Notes: generated by a model from the letters alone, not told the origin. A stretch of 64,000 nt of DNA from Pectinophora gossypiella (GCF_024362695.1 NC_065417.1:13695001-13759000), one strand, 5' to 3'; shown: positions 1 through 10,077, counted from the first letter of the stretch. A program made the numbers and translations.

Positions 1-125
1 AACCTTTGTTTGTCTACCAACCCTTATAAAGATTACAGGCGTGCAAGTACTATGTTTAACTGCACAACGATGCGTGTTTTATAATAAGTATTTTTTGTCA
101 GCATTTCCAAAAGAGTACAATTACT
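1..125. other. Left flank of the BEL/Pao insertion
   Basis: AT-rich DNA with no reading frame or repeat I recognise. It ends next to the target duplication of the retrotransposon. Confidence 0.5.
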
Positions 126-130
126 TAATA

Positions 131-684
131 TGTTATGGCTTGCTATTCTGTCTTTATTTCATGTTTCTTACTTCTAATTTCTAAACCTTGGCCGCTATAG
201 TAATCGCCCTAAAAAATATATATTAACAAATAATTGGACTATGAAATGAGCACACCGCTCCAACGCGCATGCGCGAACGAAGAAGATACTGAGTCGGCGC
301 ATCAGAGTGCGCAGCCATCTTCCGCAAATATCTGTGAACATGGTGTGTGTATAAAACTATAAACTATCTTTAAAATTATACTAAACAACTAAAACACTAA
401 ACTAATTATCTTAAAACTATAACTAACCCGGCCGGGCACTAACAAACTAATAAAATACTAATAATACATAGAATTAAACCGAGGAGACCAGTGAGCAGCG
501 GCGGCCGAGGTAAGTCTTAATCTTATTCTTTTTCTTTACACCTTTTACTTTGAAGCGGGCCAGGGCAGTTCTCTCCCCACGTCTATTCTTTATTTTAATT
601 TACAAACCCATTTTTTTATAAAATTCCATTCCAATTGGCCTCTGGCTTACGCAGCACGACAGAACGTCCGTTCAAGCCACGCCA
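131..684 (+). repeat. 5' LTR of the BEL/Pao element
   Basis: Starts TGTTATGG and ends CACGCCA. It holds a TATA-like run near 222-233, an AATAAA at 449-454, and a strong splice-donor-like AG|GTAAGT at 508-515. The match with 6621-7174 runs to the last base; the sequences then diverge. Confidence 0.95.
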
Positions 685-720
685 TTTTTAAGTGGTCCTA
701 ATCGAGCGCGAATTTCCTAT
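685..720 (+). other. Primer-binding-site region (tRNA not identified)
   Basis: A TGG-led stretch starting at 693 (TGGTCCTAATCGAGCG) is the best candidate for pairing with a tRNA 3' CCA end. It lies 8 bp after the LTR and I could not match it to a specific tRNA. Confidence 0.45.
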
Positions 721-972
721 GGATACTGGGTTCAATTTCAATAGGAAACTCCAGTTTACAGTGTATTGTCTTTCTAACCTAATTCTCCCTCTATTTACAT
801 TCATACTTTTGTAATAAAACATTCAATAACTCATTTTTACGAAACTTCTGTGCTTGGATAAAACATTTAAACTTGGTAGGGTTATATCAGTAATTACCTA
901 CCTACGCGTGTGGATATTATTATTACATATTACTATTCGAATCTTGACTTAATATCAATACCTACTATAACC

Positions 973-3765
973 ATGGACGATAATTCTAAATTAAACCTTC
1001 TTGTAATTAGACGTGAATATATATTCCGTGATATTCAAATATTGTTTGATTTGTCGCAACAAGTAGCTACAGATCCATCAAAGGTCAATGCCTTCAAAAG
1101 TCGTTACAAACGTGTAGAATCAATTCGTCAGGAATATTTAAATGTCGTTCATGATATTCATACATTAATGCTTACTATAAATCCGAAAGAGGTTATTGAT
1201 ATGAAAACGGTGGAAGCGTTCGACACTCTTTACTACGCCGTCGAAGCCGCGGCAGATCAGCTGATACCGAAACCACGGGAGCGAGTCGCTGACCGTGCGT
1301 TGGGCGAGTCCACTGCGAATTCAGCCGCGAAATTCAAACCTATTGCGCAGGTCAGATTGCCGAAAATTGAACTGCCTAAGTACGATGGGAATATTGAACA
1401 TTGGCAGACTTTTTATGATACATTTTTGTCACTTGTACATGAAAATGAGAACATAAGTACAATCGAGAAATTTCATTATTTGATTTCTTGTCTTTCTGGC
1501 TCCGCTTTATCGGTTGCAAAGGGCGTTCCAGTCACTGTTAACAATTATCAAATTGTATTCGACGCTCTCGTTGAACGTTTTCAAAACAAACGCATTTTAG
1601 CCGCGAACTATTTGGATAAAATATGTAACCATGCACCTTTGCGAAACTGTAACCTGAACGAATTACGTAATTTAACAAGTTTATTACAAGAATCAGTCAA
1701 CGCTCTTAAAGCTATAAAAATCGATAACCTTGGGGAATTTATTTTATTTTATTTATCATCTCGAAAATTGGATGTTGATACACGAAAGCGCTTTGAAACC
1801 CAAAACAGTCGAAACCTGCCTACTTTTACCGATTTGTTGACTTTCTTACAAACCTATGTCAAAGTTCTTGAAGCGAGCGAGTCTTCCGCTCCAATTCCTA
1901 CTGCATCACAAAAGATGTATCAAATCCAAAAACCTCATTTTGAGACACGTAATAATAATAATCGTTTCAAATCGTCCGCCTTCCCCGCGAATACGGAGTC
2001 GCACTTGGGCGTCGAGCAGTACTCGGAGATATGTTCATACATACCTACAGGGCCGCACTCAGATACAGGGCCGTACTTAGACCCGTACTTTAACGCGGGG
2101 GACTGTTCGAACCAACAGACTGCTCTGACGACAGAGGCGTATTCAGCTACAGGGCCGAACTCGAGTGTAAACAAGTATCCAGATTGTTATTGTTGCGGTT
2201 TTTCCCATCATTCCATTTATAAATGCCCGGTCTTTCATGCATTAAATTTTAATGAAAAACAAAAACTTATTACAACAAAAAATCTTTGCGCAAATTGTTT
2301 GCGACGGAATCATACTGCAAATCAATGTTTTTCGAAATCGACTTGCTCGAAATGCAATGCACGTCACCATACGCTCCTTCATGACGAAGGCACCGCCGCG
2401 GCTTGCCCTGTTACCTCCATGCCTGGCCAACAAGCGTCAGCATCCGGAATGGAGCCAGCCGCAGTAACTATGAACACCACGAGTTCTGGCGCACACGTTG
2501 GACACAGCCGTGCACTCGTTCTTCTCGGCACATGTACGGTGCGAGCGCGTGGGCCTGCAGGAACATTTAACGTGCGCGCACTTATAGATAGCGGAGCGCA
2601 AGATTGTTTTATGACTAGTGCTTGTGCACAGCGTCTGGGCTTACCTTTACGTCGCTGCCACGTAGCCGTAGCTGGTCTAGGTCAAAACACTGTCCACCAG
2701 ATAAAGGGCATAGCGTCATGTTCTATACAACCTTGCGATTCCCATGAACCAAGTTTCGATGTCTCTCCGATCGTAATGAACACTATTACAAACAAAATGC
2801 CCGCAGTAGAAGTCCCTTCTACTGTTCGAGATTCTTTTAAACATTTAACTCTAGCGGACGAAAACTTTGATAAACCTAATGACATTGATTTATTGTTAGG
2901 TGCCGAGCTGTTTCATAATGTCTATGACGGTCAGCGTTTAAATTTGGGCCCGGGCTTGCCGGTCGCTCTGCACAGCGTATTCGGCTGGGTTCTCACGGGG
3001 AAGCTCGACCCCGAGTGTCGACCCCCACCGACTACCTCTTCCCTCTTTGCTTCCACACTTGCCCTAGACAATGTGGTCAAGCGTTTTTGGGAGGTCGAAG
3101 AGCCCCCGTCGGTTGATATTTCAAACCCAGAAGACGATAAATGTGAACAGTTATATACCAATCTAGTGAAACGCAATCCTGACGGAAGGTACGTCGTTCC
3201 TATGTTAGTCAAGGAGCCGTGCGAAAAACTCGGGGATTCTTATAATATTTCTTTATCACGATTCACAAACCTTGAAAGACGACTTCATCGTCACGACCAA
3301 CTGAAAGAAGATTACGTCCGCTTTATGCGCGAGTATAGCGAGTTGGGTCATATGGAACCTGTTGACCCACCGAACGATAGTGACCGGAATATAATTCCTC
3401 ACCATTGCGTTTTAAGACCAGATAGTTCAACTACCAAACTACGTGTAGTTTTCGACGGCAGCGCGAGAACTACTAACGGGAAGGCTTTAAACGATATTGT
3501 CCACACCGGTCCAAAACTGCAAAATGATATCGTAGACATCATTACTAAGTTCCGCCTTCACGAGGTAGTTTTCACCGCGGACATCTCTAAGATGTACCGT
3601 AATATTGATTTGCGACCGGAAGACCGTAAATACCAACACATTTTTTGGCGAGACTCGACTTCAGAACCTGTACGCGAGTACGAACTCACTACTGTTACTT
3701 ACGGGGTGAGCAGCTCACCTTATCTTGCAATAAGAACTTTGCATCAACTCTCGCTGCTGAAATAA
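973..3765 (+). CDS. BEL/Pao Gag-protease-RT polyprotein, first part (frame ends in RT)
   Basis: Encodes the retrotransposon capsid-type Gag, the aspartic protease and the first part of reverse transcriptase. An ATG at 910 is in frame, but I prefer 973 because its context (ATAACCATGG) is much better and it opens directly into Gag-like sequence. Counting from 973, Gag fills about residues 1-420. A zinc knuckle C-x2-C-x4-H-x4-C starts at about 439, followed by a C-x2-C and HH cluster typical of Pao elements. The protease motif DSGA is at about 539-542. Reverse transcriptase begins at about 770, with RVVFDGSA and the first catalytic aspartate in TADISKMY at about 870. The frame stops at 3763-3765, just after the conserved SSPYLAIRTLHQL block and before the second catalytic motif. 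The missing remainder continues in another frame downstream. Confidence 0.93.
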   Translation: MDDNSKLNLLVIRREYIFRDIQILFDLSQQVATDPSKVNAFKSRYKRVESIRQEYLNVVHDIHTLMLTINPKEVIDMKTVEAFDTLYYAVEAAADQLIPKPRERVADRALGESTANSAAKFKPIAQVRLPKIELPKYDGNIEHWQTFYDTFLSLVHENENISTIEKFHYLISCLSGSALSVAKGVPVTVNNYQIVFDALVERFQNKRILAANYLDKICNHAPLRNCNLNELRNLTSLLQESVNALKAIKIDNLGEFILFYLSSRKLDVDTRKRFETQNSRNLPTFTDLLTFLQTYVKVLEASESSAPIPTASQKMYQIQKPHFETRNNNNRFKSSAFPANTESHLGVEQYSEICSYIPTGPHSDTGPYLDPYFNAGDCSNQQTALTTEAYSATGPNSSVNKYPDCYCCGFSHHSIYKCPVFHALNFNEKQKLITTKNLCANCLRRNHTANQCFSKSTCSKCNARHHTLLHDEGTAAACPVTSMPGQQASASGMEPAAVTMNTTSSGAHVGHSRALVLLGTCTVRARGPAGTFNVRALIDSGAQDCFMTSACAQRLGLPLRRCHVAVAGLGQNTVHQIKGIASCSIQPCDSHEPSFDVSPIVMNTITNKMPAVEVPSTVRDSFKHLTLADENFDKPNDIDLLLGAELFHNVYDGQRLNLGPGLPVALHSVFGWVLTGKLDPECRPPPTTSSLFASTLALDNVVKRFWEVEEPPSVDISNPEDDKCEQLYTNLVKRNPDGRYVVPMLVKEPCEKLGDSYNISLSRFTNLERRLHRHDQLKEDYVRFMREYSELGHMEPVDPPNDSDRNIIPHHCVLRPDSSTTKLRVVFDGSARTTNGKALNDIVHTGPKLQNDIVDIITKFRLHEVVFTADISKMYRNIDLRPEDRKYQHIFWRDSTSEPVREYELTTVTYGVSSSPYLAIRTLHQLSLLK
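3748..3752 (+). other. Frame break inside reverse transcriptase
   Basis: Family-like sequence changes from frame 1 to frame 3 within a CTCTC run. The simplest reading is gain of a CT dinucleotide, since the conserved blocks either side are otherwise continuous. A programmed shift is less likely because BEL/Pao elements usually use one frame here. Confidence 0.7.
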
Positions 3766-6344
3766 TCAAACATGACACTTTTATGGACGATATCACAGTC
3801 GGAGCCCCTTCTGTAGAAGAAGCTATTGAATTGAAAAACGAATTAGTTAAATTACTGGACTGTGCTAAATTCGAGCTCCGCAAATGGAGTAGCAATTCCC
3901 CTGAGTTTCTTTCCCAATTACCTTCGGAGCATTGTCAAATACCAAAACCGTTTTGTGACAATAGCAATCAACATACGCTTAAGATTCTTGGAATACAGTG
4001 GGATCCAACTCAAGACAATTTCACTTATTCGGCATCTGAGCTAGATTCGAAATGTACAAAGCGTTCTATTCTGTCAAATGTCGCTCGCATTTATGACCCT
4101 CTTGGGTGGTTAACCCCGGTGGTTCTTATAGCCAAGTTGCTTATTCAAGACCTGTGGCGACGTCAGTTGGACTGGGACGAATCCGTTCCTGCGGACGTTT
4201 CACAACAGTGGCAAAACTTCGTATCGGAGTTACAAAATTTGACTGAAGTGCGTATTCCTCGTCGAGTAGCACTTTCTAATACAGCCAAATACGAACTAGT
4301 CGGGTTTTGTGATGGATCGACGAAGGCTTACGGGTGTTGCGTCTATCAACGATCAATTGGCGACGGCGACATTACATCGCACTTGTTAATTGCGAAGTCT
4401 AGGGTAGCCCCTTTAAAACCTTTAACGGTTAACCGACTTGAGTTGTGTGGTGCTGCTCTTCTTGCGCGCGTGTTAAAGCATATGTATAGTTTACTTCACA
4501 GTCAAATTAACATCGTGCGAGTAACTGCCTTCACAGACAGTAGTACTGTGTTAGCGTGGCTGAATACACCTCCCTACAAACTTAAGACGTTTGTATCGCA
4601 TCGTGTGGCTAAAATAATAGACGAAGTAAGCGTCGAAAATTGGTTACACGTATCGACTCATGATAACCCGGCTGATCATTGCAGTCGTGGTCTTCCCTGT
4701 TCTCAAATTATTACGAGTCAAACTTGGTGGTCTGGACCAAAATGGCTTTTAGCCGAATCAACATCTTGGCCTATTCAAAGAGAATTAGTTTCCCCTGACA
4801 ATATTCCCGAACTGAAATCTACAGCTCACGTAGCATTACCAACGTCTGAGAAGGATGATGCTGTTTCACAACTTATTCACAAGTGCTCATCTCTTTCACG
4901 TGTACAACGCGTCTTAGCGTGGTGTTTGCGTTTCGTTGCGAATTCAAAGCGTTCGTCTGAGGCTCGTATAACATCACCATTAACGGTTGAGGAATTGAAC
5001 ACTTCGCTGTCTATGCTAGCTCGACATGAACAAGCAGCATCGTTTTCGGAAGAAATAGACTCCGTCAAATCAAACATTCCTTGTAGTCGCATTATACAAA
5101 AGCTGTACCCTTTTATTGACGAGTTGGGTCTTCTGCGAGTGGGGGGGAGGCTGAAAAATTCTCAGTTACCACAAAACACAATTCATCCTATATTATTGCC
5201 GAAGTTATCTCCCATCTCACGACTTATAATCGATTATTATCATCGACTGCATTTACATTGTGGCCCCCGAACCTTACAATCTCTCGTGCAGAGACGATTT
5301 TGGATTCTAGGTATTCGGAATTTGATTCGGTCCCGACTATCTAAATGTGTCACCTGTTTCAAGGTCAATCCAACACCATGTCAACCTATGATGGGTAACC
5401 TGCCGTCGCCTAGAGTACAACCCGCGCGTTGTTTTCAAAACGTCGGAGTTGATTTTGCAGGACCATTTACGGTTAAAGAGAGTCGACGACGAAATGCAAA
5501 AACGTATAAGGCTTATGTTTGCGTGATAGTGTGTCTTGCTGTCAAGGCAATACACCTAGAAGTCGTATCTGATTTATCTACTCCAGCTTTCATTGCGGCT
5601 TTTGATCGTTTTGTGTCTAGACGCGGTCTCTGCAAAATGGTGATTTCAGATTGTGGCACAAACTTTATAGGTGCGAGGCGTTACCTCAGCGAAATACATC
5701 AATTGCTACTTACCAAGCAGTCTGAATTAAATACGGAATTTTCAGGACGCGGTATAGATTGGCGTCTAAATCCTCCAACCGGCAGCCACTTCGGTGGTAT
5801 TTTTGAAAGCGGCGTTAAGTCAATGAAACACCATCTCAAGCGTGTAGTAGGATTACAAGTTTTAACTTTCGAAGAGTTGGTAACAGTACTAACTAAAATC
5901 GAGGCTGTTCTTAATTCTCGACCGCTGTGTTTTCTTTCATCCGATCCCAGCGAGGTAGACGTTTTAACTCCCGGACACTTTTTGACTGGTGGCCCGTTGG
6001 TTTCACTCCCCGAACCTCAACTCGAGGATACTTATGTTCCACCACGCGAGCGATGGCAGATGCTTCAGAAGCTCACTCAAAGTTTCTGGCGCGCGTGGCA
6101 ACGTGATTACCTTCATACGTTGCAACAACGGGTAAAATGGTTCAAAGGTCAGGCAAATGTTAAAATTGGGAATATCGTAACAATCGTAGAACAGAACTTA
6201 CCTCCGTTAGAATGGCATTACGGTAAGGTGGTCGATATCCATCCGGGCAACGACGGCGTCGTACGAGTTGTTACGCTTCGTACTGCGAAGGGTTTGTTAC
6301 GTAGACCTGTAGCCAAAATCTGTCCTTTACCTCTTAGTAATTAA
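3750..6344 (+). CDS. BEL/Pao polyprotein, second part: RT end, RNase H, integrase
   Basis: This frame picks up the reverse transcriptase where the upstream frame stops. An open frame reaches back to 3645, but only sequence after about 3750 is family-like. Counting from 3750, the second RT catalytic motif is FMDD (about 11-14; related elements often have YVDD). RNase H follows with acidic residues in CDGS (about 188), LELCG (about 231) and TDSS (about 263). The integrase zinc-finger histidines are at about 498-503 and its C-x2-C at 533-536. The catalytic triad lies in VDFAGPF (D568), SDCGTN (D634) and GGIFES (E686). A C-terminal segment rich in basic and aromatic residues ends at TAA 6342. No ATG starts this part, so it is the continuation of one polyprotein, not a separate gene. 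Confidence 0.93.
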   Translation, partial: LAAEIIKHDTFMDDITVGAPSVEEAIELKNELVKLLDCAKFELRKWSSNSPEFLSQLPSEHCQIPKPFCDNSNQHTLKILGIQWDPTQDNFTYSASELDSKCTKRSILSNVARIYDPLGWLTPVVLIAKLLIQDLWRRQLDWDESVPADVSQQWQNFVSELQNLTEVRIPRRVALSNTAKYELVGFCDGSTKAYGCCVYQRSIGDGDITSHLLIAKSRVAPLKPLTVNRLELCGAALLARVLKHMYSLLHSQINIVRVTAFTDSSTVLAWLNTPPYKLKTFVSHRVAKIIDEVSVENWLHVSTHDNPADHCSRGLPCSQIITSQTWWSGPKWLLAESTSWPIQRELVSPDNIPELKSTAHVALPTSEKDDAVSQLIHKCSSLSRVQRVLAWCLRFVANSKRSSEARITSPLTVEELNTSLSMLARHEQAASFSEEIDSVKSNIPCSRIIQKLYPFIDELGLLRVGGRLKNSQLPQNTIHPILLPKLSPISRLIIDYYHRLHLHCGPRTLQSLVQRRFWILGIRNLIRSRLSKCVTCFKVNPTPCQPMMGNLPSPRVQPARCFQNVGVDFAGPFTVKESRRRNAKTYKAYVCVIVCLAVKAIHLEVVSDLSTPAFIAAFDRFVSRRGLCKMVISDCGTNFIGARRYLSEIHQLLLTKQSELNTEFSGRGIDWRLNPPTGSHFGGIFESGVKSMKHHLKRVVGLQVLTFEELVTVLTKIEAVLNSRPLCFLSSDPSEVDVLTPGHFLTGGPLVSLPEPQLEDTYVPPRERWQMLQKLTQSFWRAWQRDYLHTLQQRVKWFKGQANVKIGNIVTIVEQNLPPLEWHYGKVVDIHPGNDGVVRVVTLRTAKGLLRRPVAKICPLPLSN

Positions 6345-6620
6345 TCTACCAATTTCTTTTAATATATCTATTTACGTATTCTTTCACTTTGTTTTTTTTT
6401 TATCCAAGCACACATTCTACTTTCTGCTCACTCATGTGATCTTGAAACATTCTCTGTAAACTTGTCGTCCTTATAAACAGTTGTACATTTGAAAGTCCGA
6501 TTCATATGAACATTCTCCGTTAACTTGTCACTATTTTAGTTGTATACAGTATTTTGGTTAAACTGATTGACTTTTAATTTATCTTTTGAAATCCCTGAAG
6601 TGATTCCAAGTGGGGGGGAA
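6345..6620 (+). other. 3' untranslated region and polypurine tract
   Basis: AT-rich non-coding DNA ending in AGTGGGGGGGAA (6609-6620), the polypurine tract that primes plus-strand synthesis, directly abutting the 3' LTR. Confidence 0.85.
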
Positions 6621-7174
6621 TGTTATGGCTTGCTATTCTGTCTTTATTTCATGTTTCTTACTTCTAATTTCTAAACCTTGGCCGCTATAGTAATCGCCCT
6701 AAAAAATATATATTAACAAATAATTGGACTATGAAATGAGCACACCGCTCCAACGCGCATGCGCGAACGAAGAAGATACTGAGTCGGCGCATCAGAGTGC
6801 GCAGCCATCTTCCGCAAATATCTGTGAACATGGTGTGTGTATAAAACTATAAACTATCTTTAAAATTATACTAAACAACTAAAACACTAAACTAATTATC
6901 TTAAAACTATAACTAACCCGGCCGGGCACTAACAAACTAATAAAATACTAATAATACATAGAATTAAACCGAGGAGACCAGTGAGCAGCGGCGGCCGAGG
7001 TAAGTCTTAATCTTATTCTTTTTCTTTACACCTTTTACTTTGAAGCGGGCCAGGGCAGTTCTCTCCCCACGTCTATTCTTTATTTTAATTTACAAACCCA
7101 TTTTTTTATAAAATTCCATTCCAATTGGCCTCTGGCTTACGCAGCACGACAGAACGTCCGTTCAAGCCACGCCA
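6621..7174 (+). repeat. 3' LTR of the BEL/Pao element
   Basis: By eye identical to 131-684. Followed by the TAATA target duplication. Confidence 0.95.
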
Positions 7175-7305
7175 TAATATATTCAGCGAAACAGCGTAAC
7201 ACGAACCAATATTTCCTGTACTCACATAAAGTAAATTGTTATATTATGTTTAATAAGACAAGTAACCAGCCATACAAAGCGTTTATCTTTGCCTTATAGT
7301 AAAAT

Positions 7306-7850
7306 AGGGTAGTTTCCAACTAGTCAATTCAATTCATCATCATCAGCCCATTAACGTCCCCGCTGCTGGGGCACGGGCCTTCCCTATGGATGGATAGGGA
7401 GATCGGGCCTTAAACCATCACGCGGGCCCAGTGCGGATTGATGGTTATGATGATGATGATGCGTTCCAGCCGATTTCGGCTACGGCGACTGCTTCAACTC
7501 CGACGATCCTCCGATGGTTATTAACGACTGCTAATGCAGCCGGGACCAACGGCTTAACGTGCCTTGCGAAGCACGGAGGAGTTCGAGATGATTTTTTTTT
7601 TTGTGGTCACCCATCCTATGACCGGCCTTTGCGAAAGTTGCTTAACTTCAACAATCGCAGACCGAGTGCTTTTACCGCTGCGCCACCGAGCTCCTCAATT
7701 ACTTTTTGCTAAACGTCAAAACATTATTATGGAATTTGTATGACTAAGCAACCTGTGACGTCATAGAAAAACGTCGGTATTATGTGTTTTAAATATGATA
7801 ATAACCGCGTGAACCTCAAACAATGTATATTTAAGACGATGTCTCGAAAT
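7306..7850. repeat. Repeat I/G copy, split by a SINE-C insertion
   Basis: The piece TTTCCAACTAGTCAA (7314-7328) and the piece from about 7692 onward (ATTACTTTTTGCTAAACGTC, then GGAATTTGTATGA) are contiguous in another copy at 29205-29330. A third copy lies reversed at 41085-41200. SINE-C therefore landed inside an older repeat. The end (about 7800-7830) resembles the end of the foldback family at 40463-40922. Confidence 0.6.
7335..7695 (-). mobile_element. SINE-C copy (tRNA/5S-like head), with a small insert
   Basis: Read on the minus strand it starts GAGGAGCTCGGTGG near 7694 and ends in the CATCATCATCAGCCC tail region at 7337. About 65 bp at 7449-7513 are foreign: they are flanked by GATGGTTAT on both sides and end in a GAT repeat, so a second small retroposon landed inside. 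Confidence 0.75.
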
Positions 7851-7974
7851 GGTTTTAGGATAAGCATAACTGTTTTCCCACATACTGATTTCGTGATATA
7901 CCAACGCCAAACGGTAGCGTAGCCACGGCATATCATATCGTTCGAAATTTAATTTGCCATCCTGAAAAGGATAC

Positions 7975-8040
7975 TATCGGTGGCACACCCTGGCAATTTG
8001 CGTAAGTTGTTTTCGTATATTGCCCAGGGTGTGCCGGAAG
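7975..8040. repeat. Stem-loop, 15-bp arms
   Basis: GGCACACCCTGGCAA (7982-7996) is matched in reverse by TTGCCCAGGGTGTGCC (8020-8035), with one extra base in the second arm and a loop of about 23 bases. Probably the end or core of a foldback element; no other copy seen here. Confidence 0.65.
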
Positions 8041-8059
8041 GATATGAACTGAGTATACT

Positions 8060-8573
8060 GTGCTAATTTTTTATGGTGGAGAAAATACAAAACAAATTCA
8101 CTAGGTATTTATATTTAGTACAATATGGTGTGTATCCTTTCTACCCACTTATGTACCCATCGTTATTTGTACTAGGAATGGTTGGGTACTACCAGTTACA
8201 GGTAAGACGGGATGTGACTTTGTTAAAATATATTTTTAAAGTATTTAGAGGACAATTTACCAATCCGGAAATTTTGTCGTCACTATGTCTTTATGTACCG
8301 GACAATTATTGCAACGTGCGACGGCAACCGCAAATGTTTAAAGTCCCGCTGTCGAGAACCAATCTTGGTTGGTACTCGCCGGTTACTCGCGCGATGCGGA
8401 TGCTTAACGCCCTGGCCCAGGACAACCCGGACGTTGACCTGTACAGCTGTTCGGTGGCCAAATTCACAGATGTGGCATTTCGCTATTGTTCAAGTTAAAT
8501 AATAATAATTGTTATGTCTTATATGTGTTTGTTTCAGTCGAATTGGTTTTTACTGTAATGGCTGAATGTAAAA

Positions 8574-8607
<34 letters not shown>

Positions 8608-8612
8608 AAATT
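8060..8612 (+). pseudogene. 3' fragment of a CR1/Jockey-type LINE (RT C-terminus)
   Basis: An open frame at 8073-8498 (141 codons) looks like the extreme C-terminus of a non-LTR retrotransposon ORF2: a region beginning VEKIQNKFTRYL, a middle with RRDVTLLKYIFKVFRG, and SRTNLGWYSPVTRAMRMLN near the end. This order is typical of the segment after the RT thumb. No catalytic motif is present because the copy is 5'-truncated. About 110 bp after the stop the copy ends in an (AAAT)n tail at 8582-8612, a usual 3' end for such LINEs. The methionine at 8073 is internal, not a start. Confidence 0.75.
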
Positions 8613-8672
8613 TTTATCCACCCTTGACTTGAATCTGTCAAAGATGGATATTGCCAATGTGTCCGAACAATA

Positions 8673-8885
8673 GTGCCATGTTTTTTTTTTACCTTTGATG
8701 GGTTTGCTCTTGGCCCCAGACTTGCCCGAAGGCATGGACTAGCCCTAAGACGGAGCGAGCTCGCCCAGAAGGTGCCTGTTCACTCTGGCCTTGAAAGCAC
8801 CCGGGTTATATGCATTCGGAAATACAGAAGACGGCAGAGAATTCCACTCCATAGCAGTGCGCACAGTATGTCTTAAATATTCGAC
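8673..8885 (-). pseudogene. LINE-M 3' fragment (RT C-terminus)
   Basis: The plus strand starts with a T-run at 8681, the poly-A of a minus-strand insertion. Read in reverse, the sequence encodes a LINE-type tail with MEWNSLPSSVF and NPGAFKARVNRHLLG, which resembles the C-terminal motif WNSLP...FK of CR1/Jockey RTs. A plus-strand copy lies at 51824-51958 and a short tail at 43345-43384. Confidence 0.7.
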
Positions 8886-8949
8886 CACTTAAGGGTGGCT
8901 TGGCGACTACTTTCTAATTCTAGCTACTTTCGAATTATTTTTATTAGTG

Positions 8950-9105
8950 TCGATTATAGTGGGGTGGGTCGTTTCCCTCCTGCCTTCCGCACTCTGTCTG
9001 ACGCGTGTGGGATGGCGCCCAGAGTAGTCTATGTCAAAGTCGTACTAAGAATCCTGTCCTCCCTCTGAATAGTACTGACAGTTACTGCTGCCTTCAAACA
9101 AAAGC
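8950..9105. repeat. Dispersed LINE-like fragment, also at 21795-21990 and 51690-51776
   Basis: The block GGCGCCCAGAGTAGTCTAT and the following GAATAGTACTGACAGTTACT recur in the other places. I cannot assign the parent element. Confidence 0.55.
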
Positions 9106-9252
9106 TGCGTCGCGTAAAGAACTGAAAATAATAAAAAAAAAACTATAATTTTCATGAATGTTCTGACGGGAAATTCCACTTTATATCAACTCAGAATCGT
9201 GGTCTGAATCATCCCATCAGTATTCGTTGCGATGTCACTAACACCCTGTATT
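9106..9252. mobile_element. Foldback MITE (TACAGGGTGTTAGTGACAT family), one-armed
   Basis: Right arm of the same family as 15947-16393: AGGAAATTCCACTT-like then CAACTCAGAATCGTGG, ending GTCACTAACACCCTGTA. The left arm is cut off near 9106. Confidence 0.65.
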
Positions 9253-9259
9253 TCCAAAC

Positions 9260-9605
9260 AACCTCGTAAGGGACGCTACGAATCACTTTCAACATATAAT
9301 TTCATAAATAATAAGTAATAAAACCGCGATTGATCTCCACCATTTTCGCAAGCGTCCCAACTTCAGTCTACTTTGATATAAACTCTTAATTTAAAGTGTA
9401 TCAAGTAATTTCAAGCCTGGAGGCTTTCGTGCCTGCATCAGGCATTCCCAAACAGTTTTCGATGAATTGGATGATTTCCTTCAACATAGCTCCTAGCTCT
9501 TGTGCTAGCGATATAGCGTTTTTACGATTAGGTCGATATGGTATACAAGCGAAAACAGATAACAAAACAAAAACATCAGAATTGTGGATAGGTTAAACAG
9601 CCCAT
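9260..9605. other. Unassigned AT-rich spacer
   Basis: Short open frames only; no repeat or family match seen. Confidence 0.4.
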
Positions 9606-9816
9606 ATAATTTTGTTCTTCTGGCGCCGATATTTTTCCGTACAGCCTAATTATTTTTATAAAAAAATACATTGTAATATTTAATACGGTACATCAAACTT
9701 AAAAAGTTTTATACCATGCAGTGCAGATTCGTCGAATTTATCCCGGGATATATTCAGAATTCGGAACTCTCTGGGGAATCGGGTGATGCGGAGCAGAATC
9801 GAACAAACCCGAAGGT
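9606..9816 (-). repeat. LINE-E relic (coding part)
   Basis: CTTCTGGCGCCGATA (9618) and GATGCGGAGCAGAATCGAA (9785) match two parts of the LINE-E copy at 24284-25225. The pieces are diverged and separated by unrelated sequence. Confidence 0.55.
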
Positions 9817-9936
9817 TGCCTGGAAGAAATTGCTGTTTAGCAATAAGGCCGCCTATTGTGCTTATGTTTTTATTCGTATGTTTCTATCCTTTGTATATAT
9901 GTTGTTGTGCAATAAAGTATTACTGATTGATTGATT
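9817..9936 (+). mobile_element. LINE-K 3' tail
   Basis: Contains TTGCTGTTTAGCAATAAGGC and a polyadenylation-like GTGCAATAAAGTATTA, then a TTGA repeat tail. The same tail occurs at 33988-34093 (+), 25690-25770 (+), 22072-22200 (-) and, diverged, 33172-33260 (-). Confidence 0.7.
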
Positions 9937-10077
9937 GAATCGAAGAAACACTTACCGCCTTATCACAAAACGAAGACCAAAGATAAACTAGCTTTAAAAT
10001 AGTAAACCGTGCCACGAAAGATATCTACGGATTTTAATTAAACTAATTGACAAATAAAAAAAATATAATTCACAAGT

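Larger units (their letters stand above)
131..7174 (+). mobile_element. Complete BEL/Pao LTR retrotransposon (7,044 bp)
   Basis: Two 554-bp LTRs (131-684 and 6621-7174) begin TG and end CA and look identical base for base. The element is flanked by a perfect 5-bp duplication, TAATA, at 126-130 and 7175-7179, the size expected for BEL/Pao. Between the LTRs, Gag, aspartic protease, reverse transcriptase, RNase H and integrase occur in that order, with a polypurine tract directly before the 3' LTR. There is no envelope-like reading frame. Identical LTRs imply a very recent insertion, but the polyprotein frame is broken once in the reverse transcriptase (near 3748-3752), so this copy probably cannot move by itself unless the break is a sequencing error or is bypassed by frameshifting. 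Confidence 0.96.

Noticed and set aside
910..972. ATG at 910 as the Gag start
   Set aside because: Weak context and no Gag-like sequence; ATG 973 has a strong context.
3645..3749. Independent second gene starting at 3645
   Set aside because: This stretch overlaps conserved RT sequence in the other frame; only from about 3750 on is it family-like.
131..7174. Endogenous retrovirus with envelope
   Set aside because: No reading frame of envelope type between integrase and the 3' LTR; only about 270 bp of non-coding DNA there.
8673..8876. Plus-strand frame of 67 codons
   Set aside because: Antisense of the LINE-M RT C-terminus.
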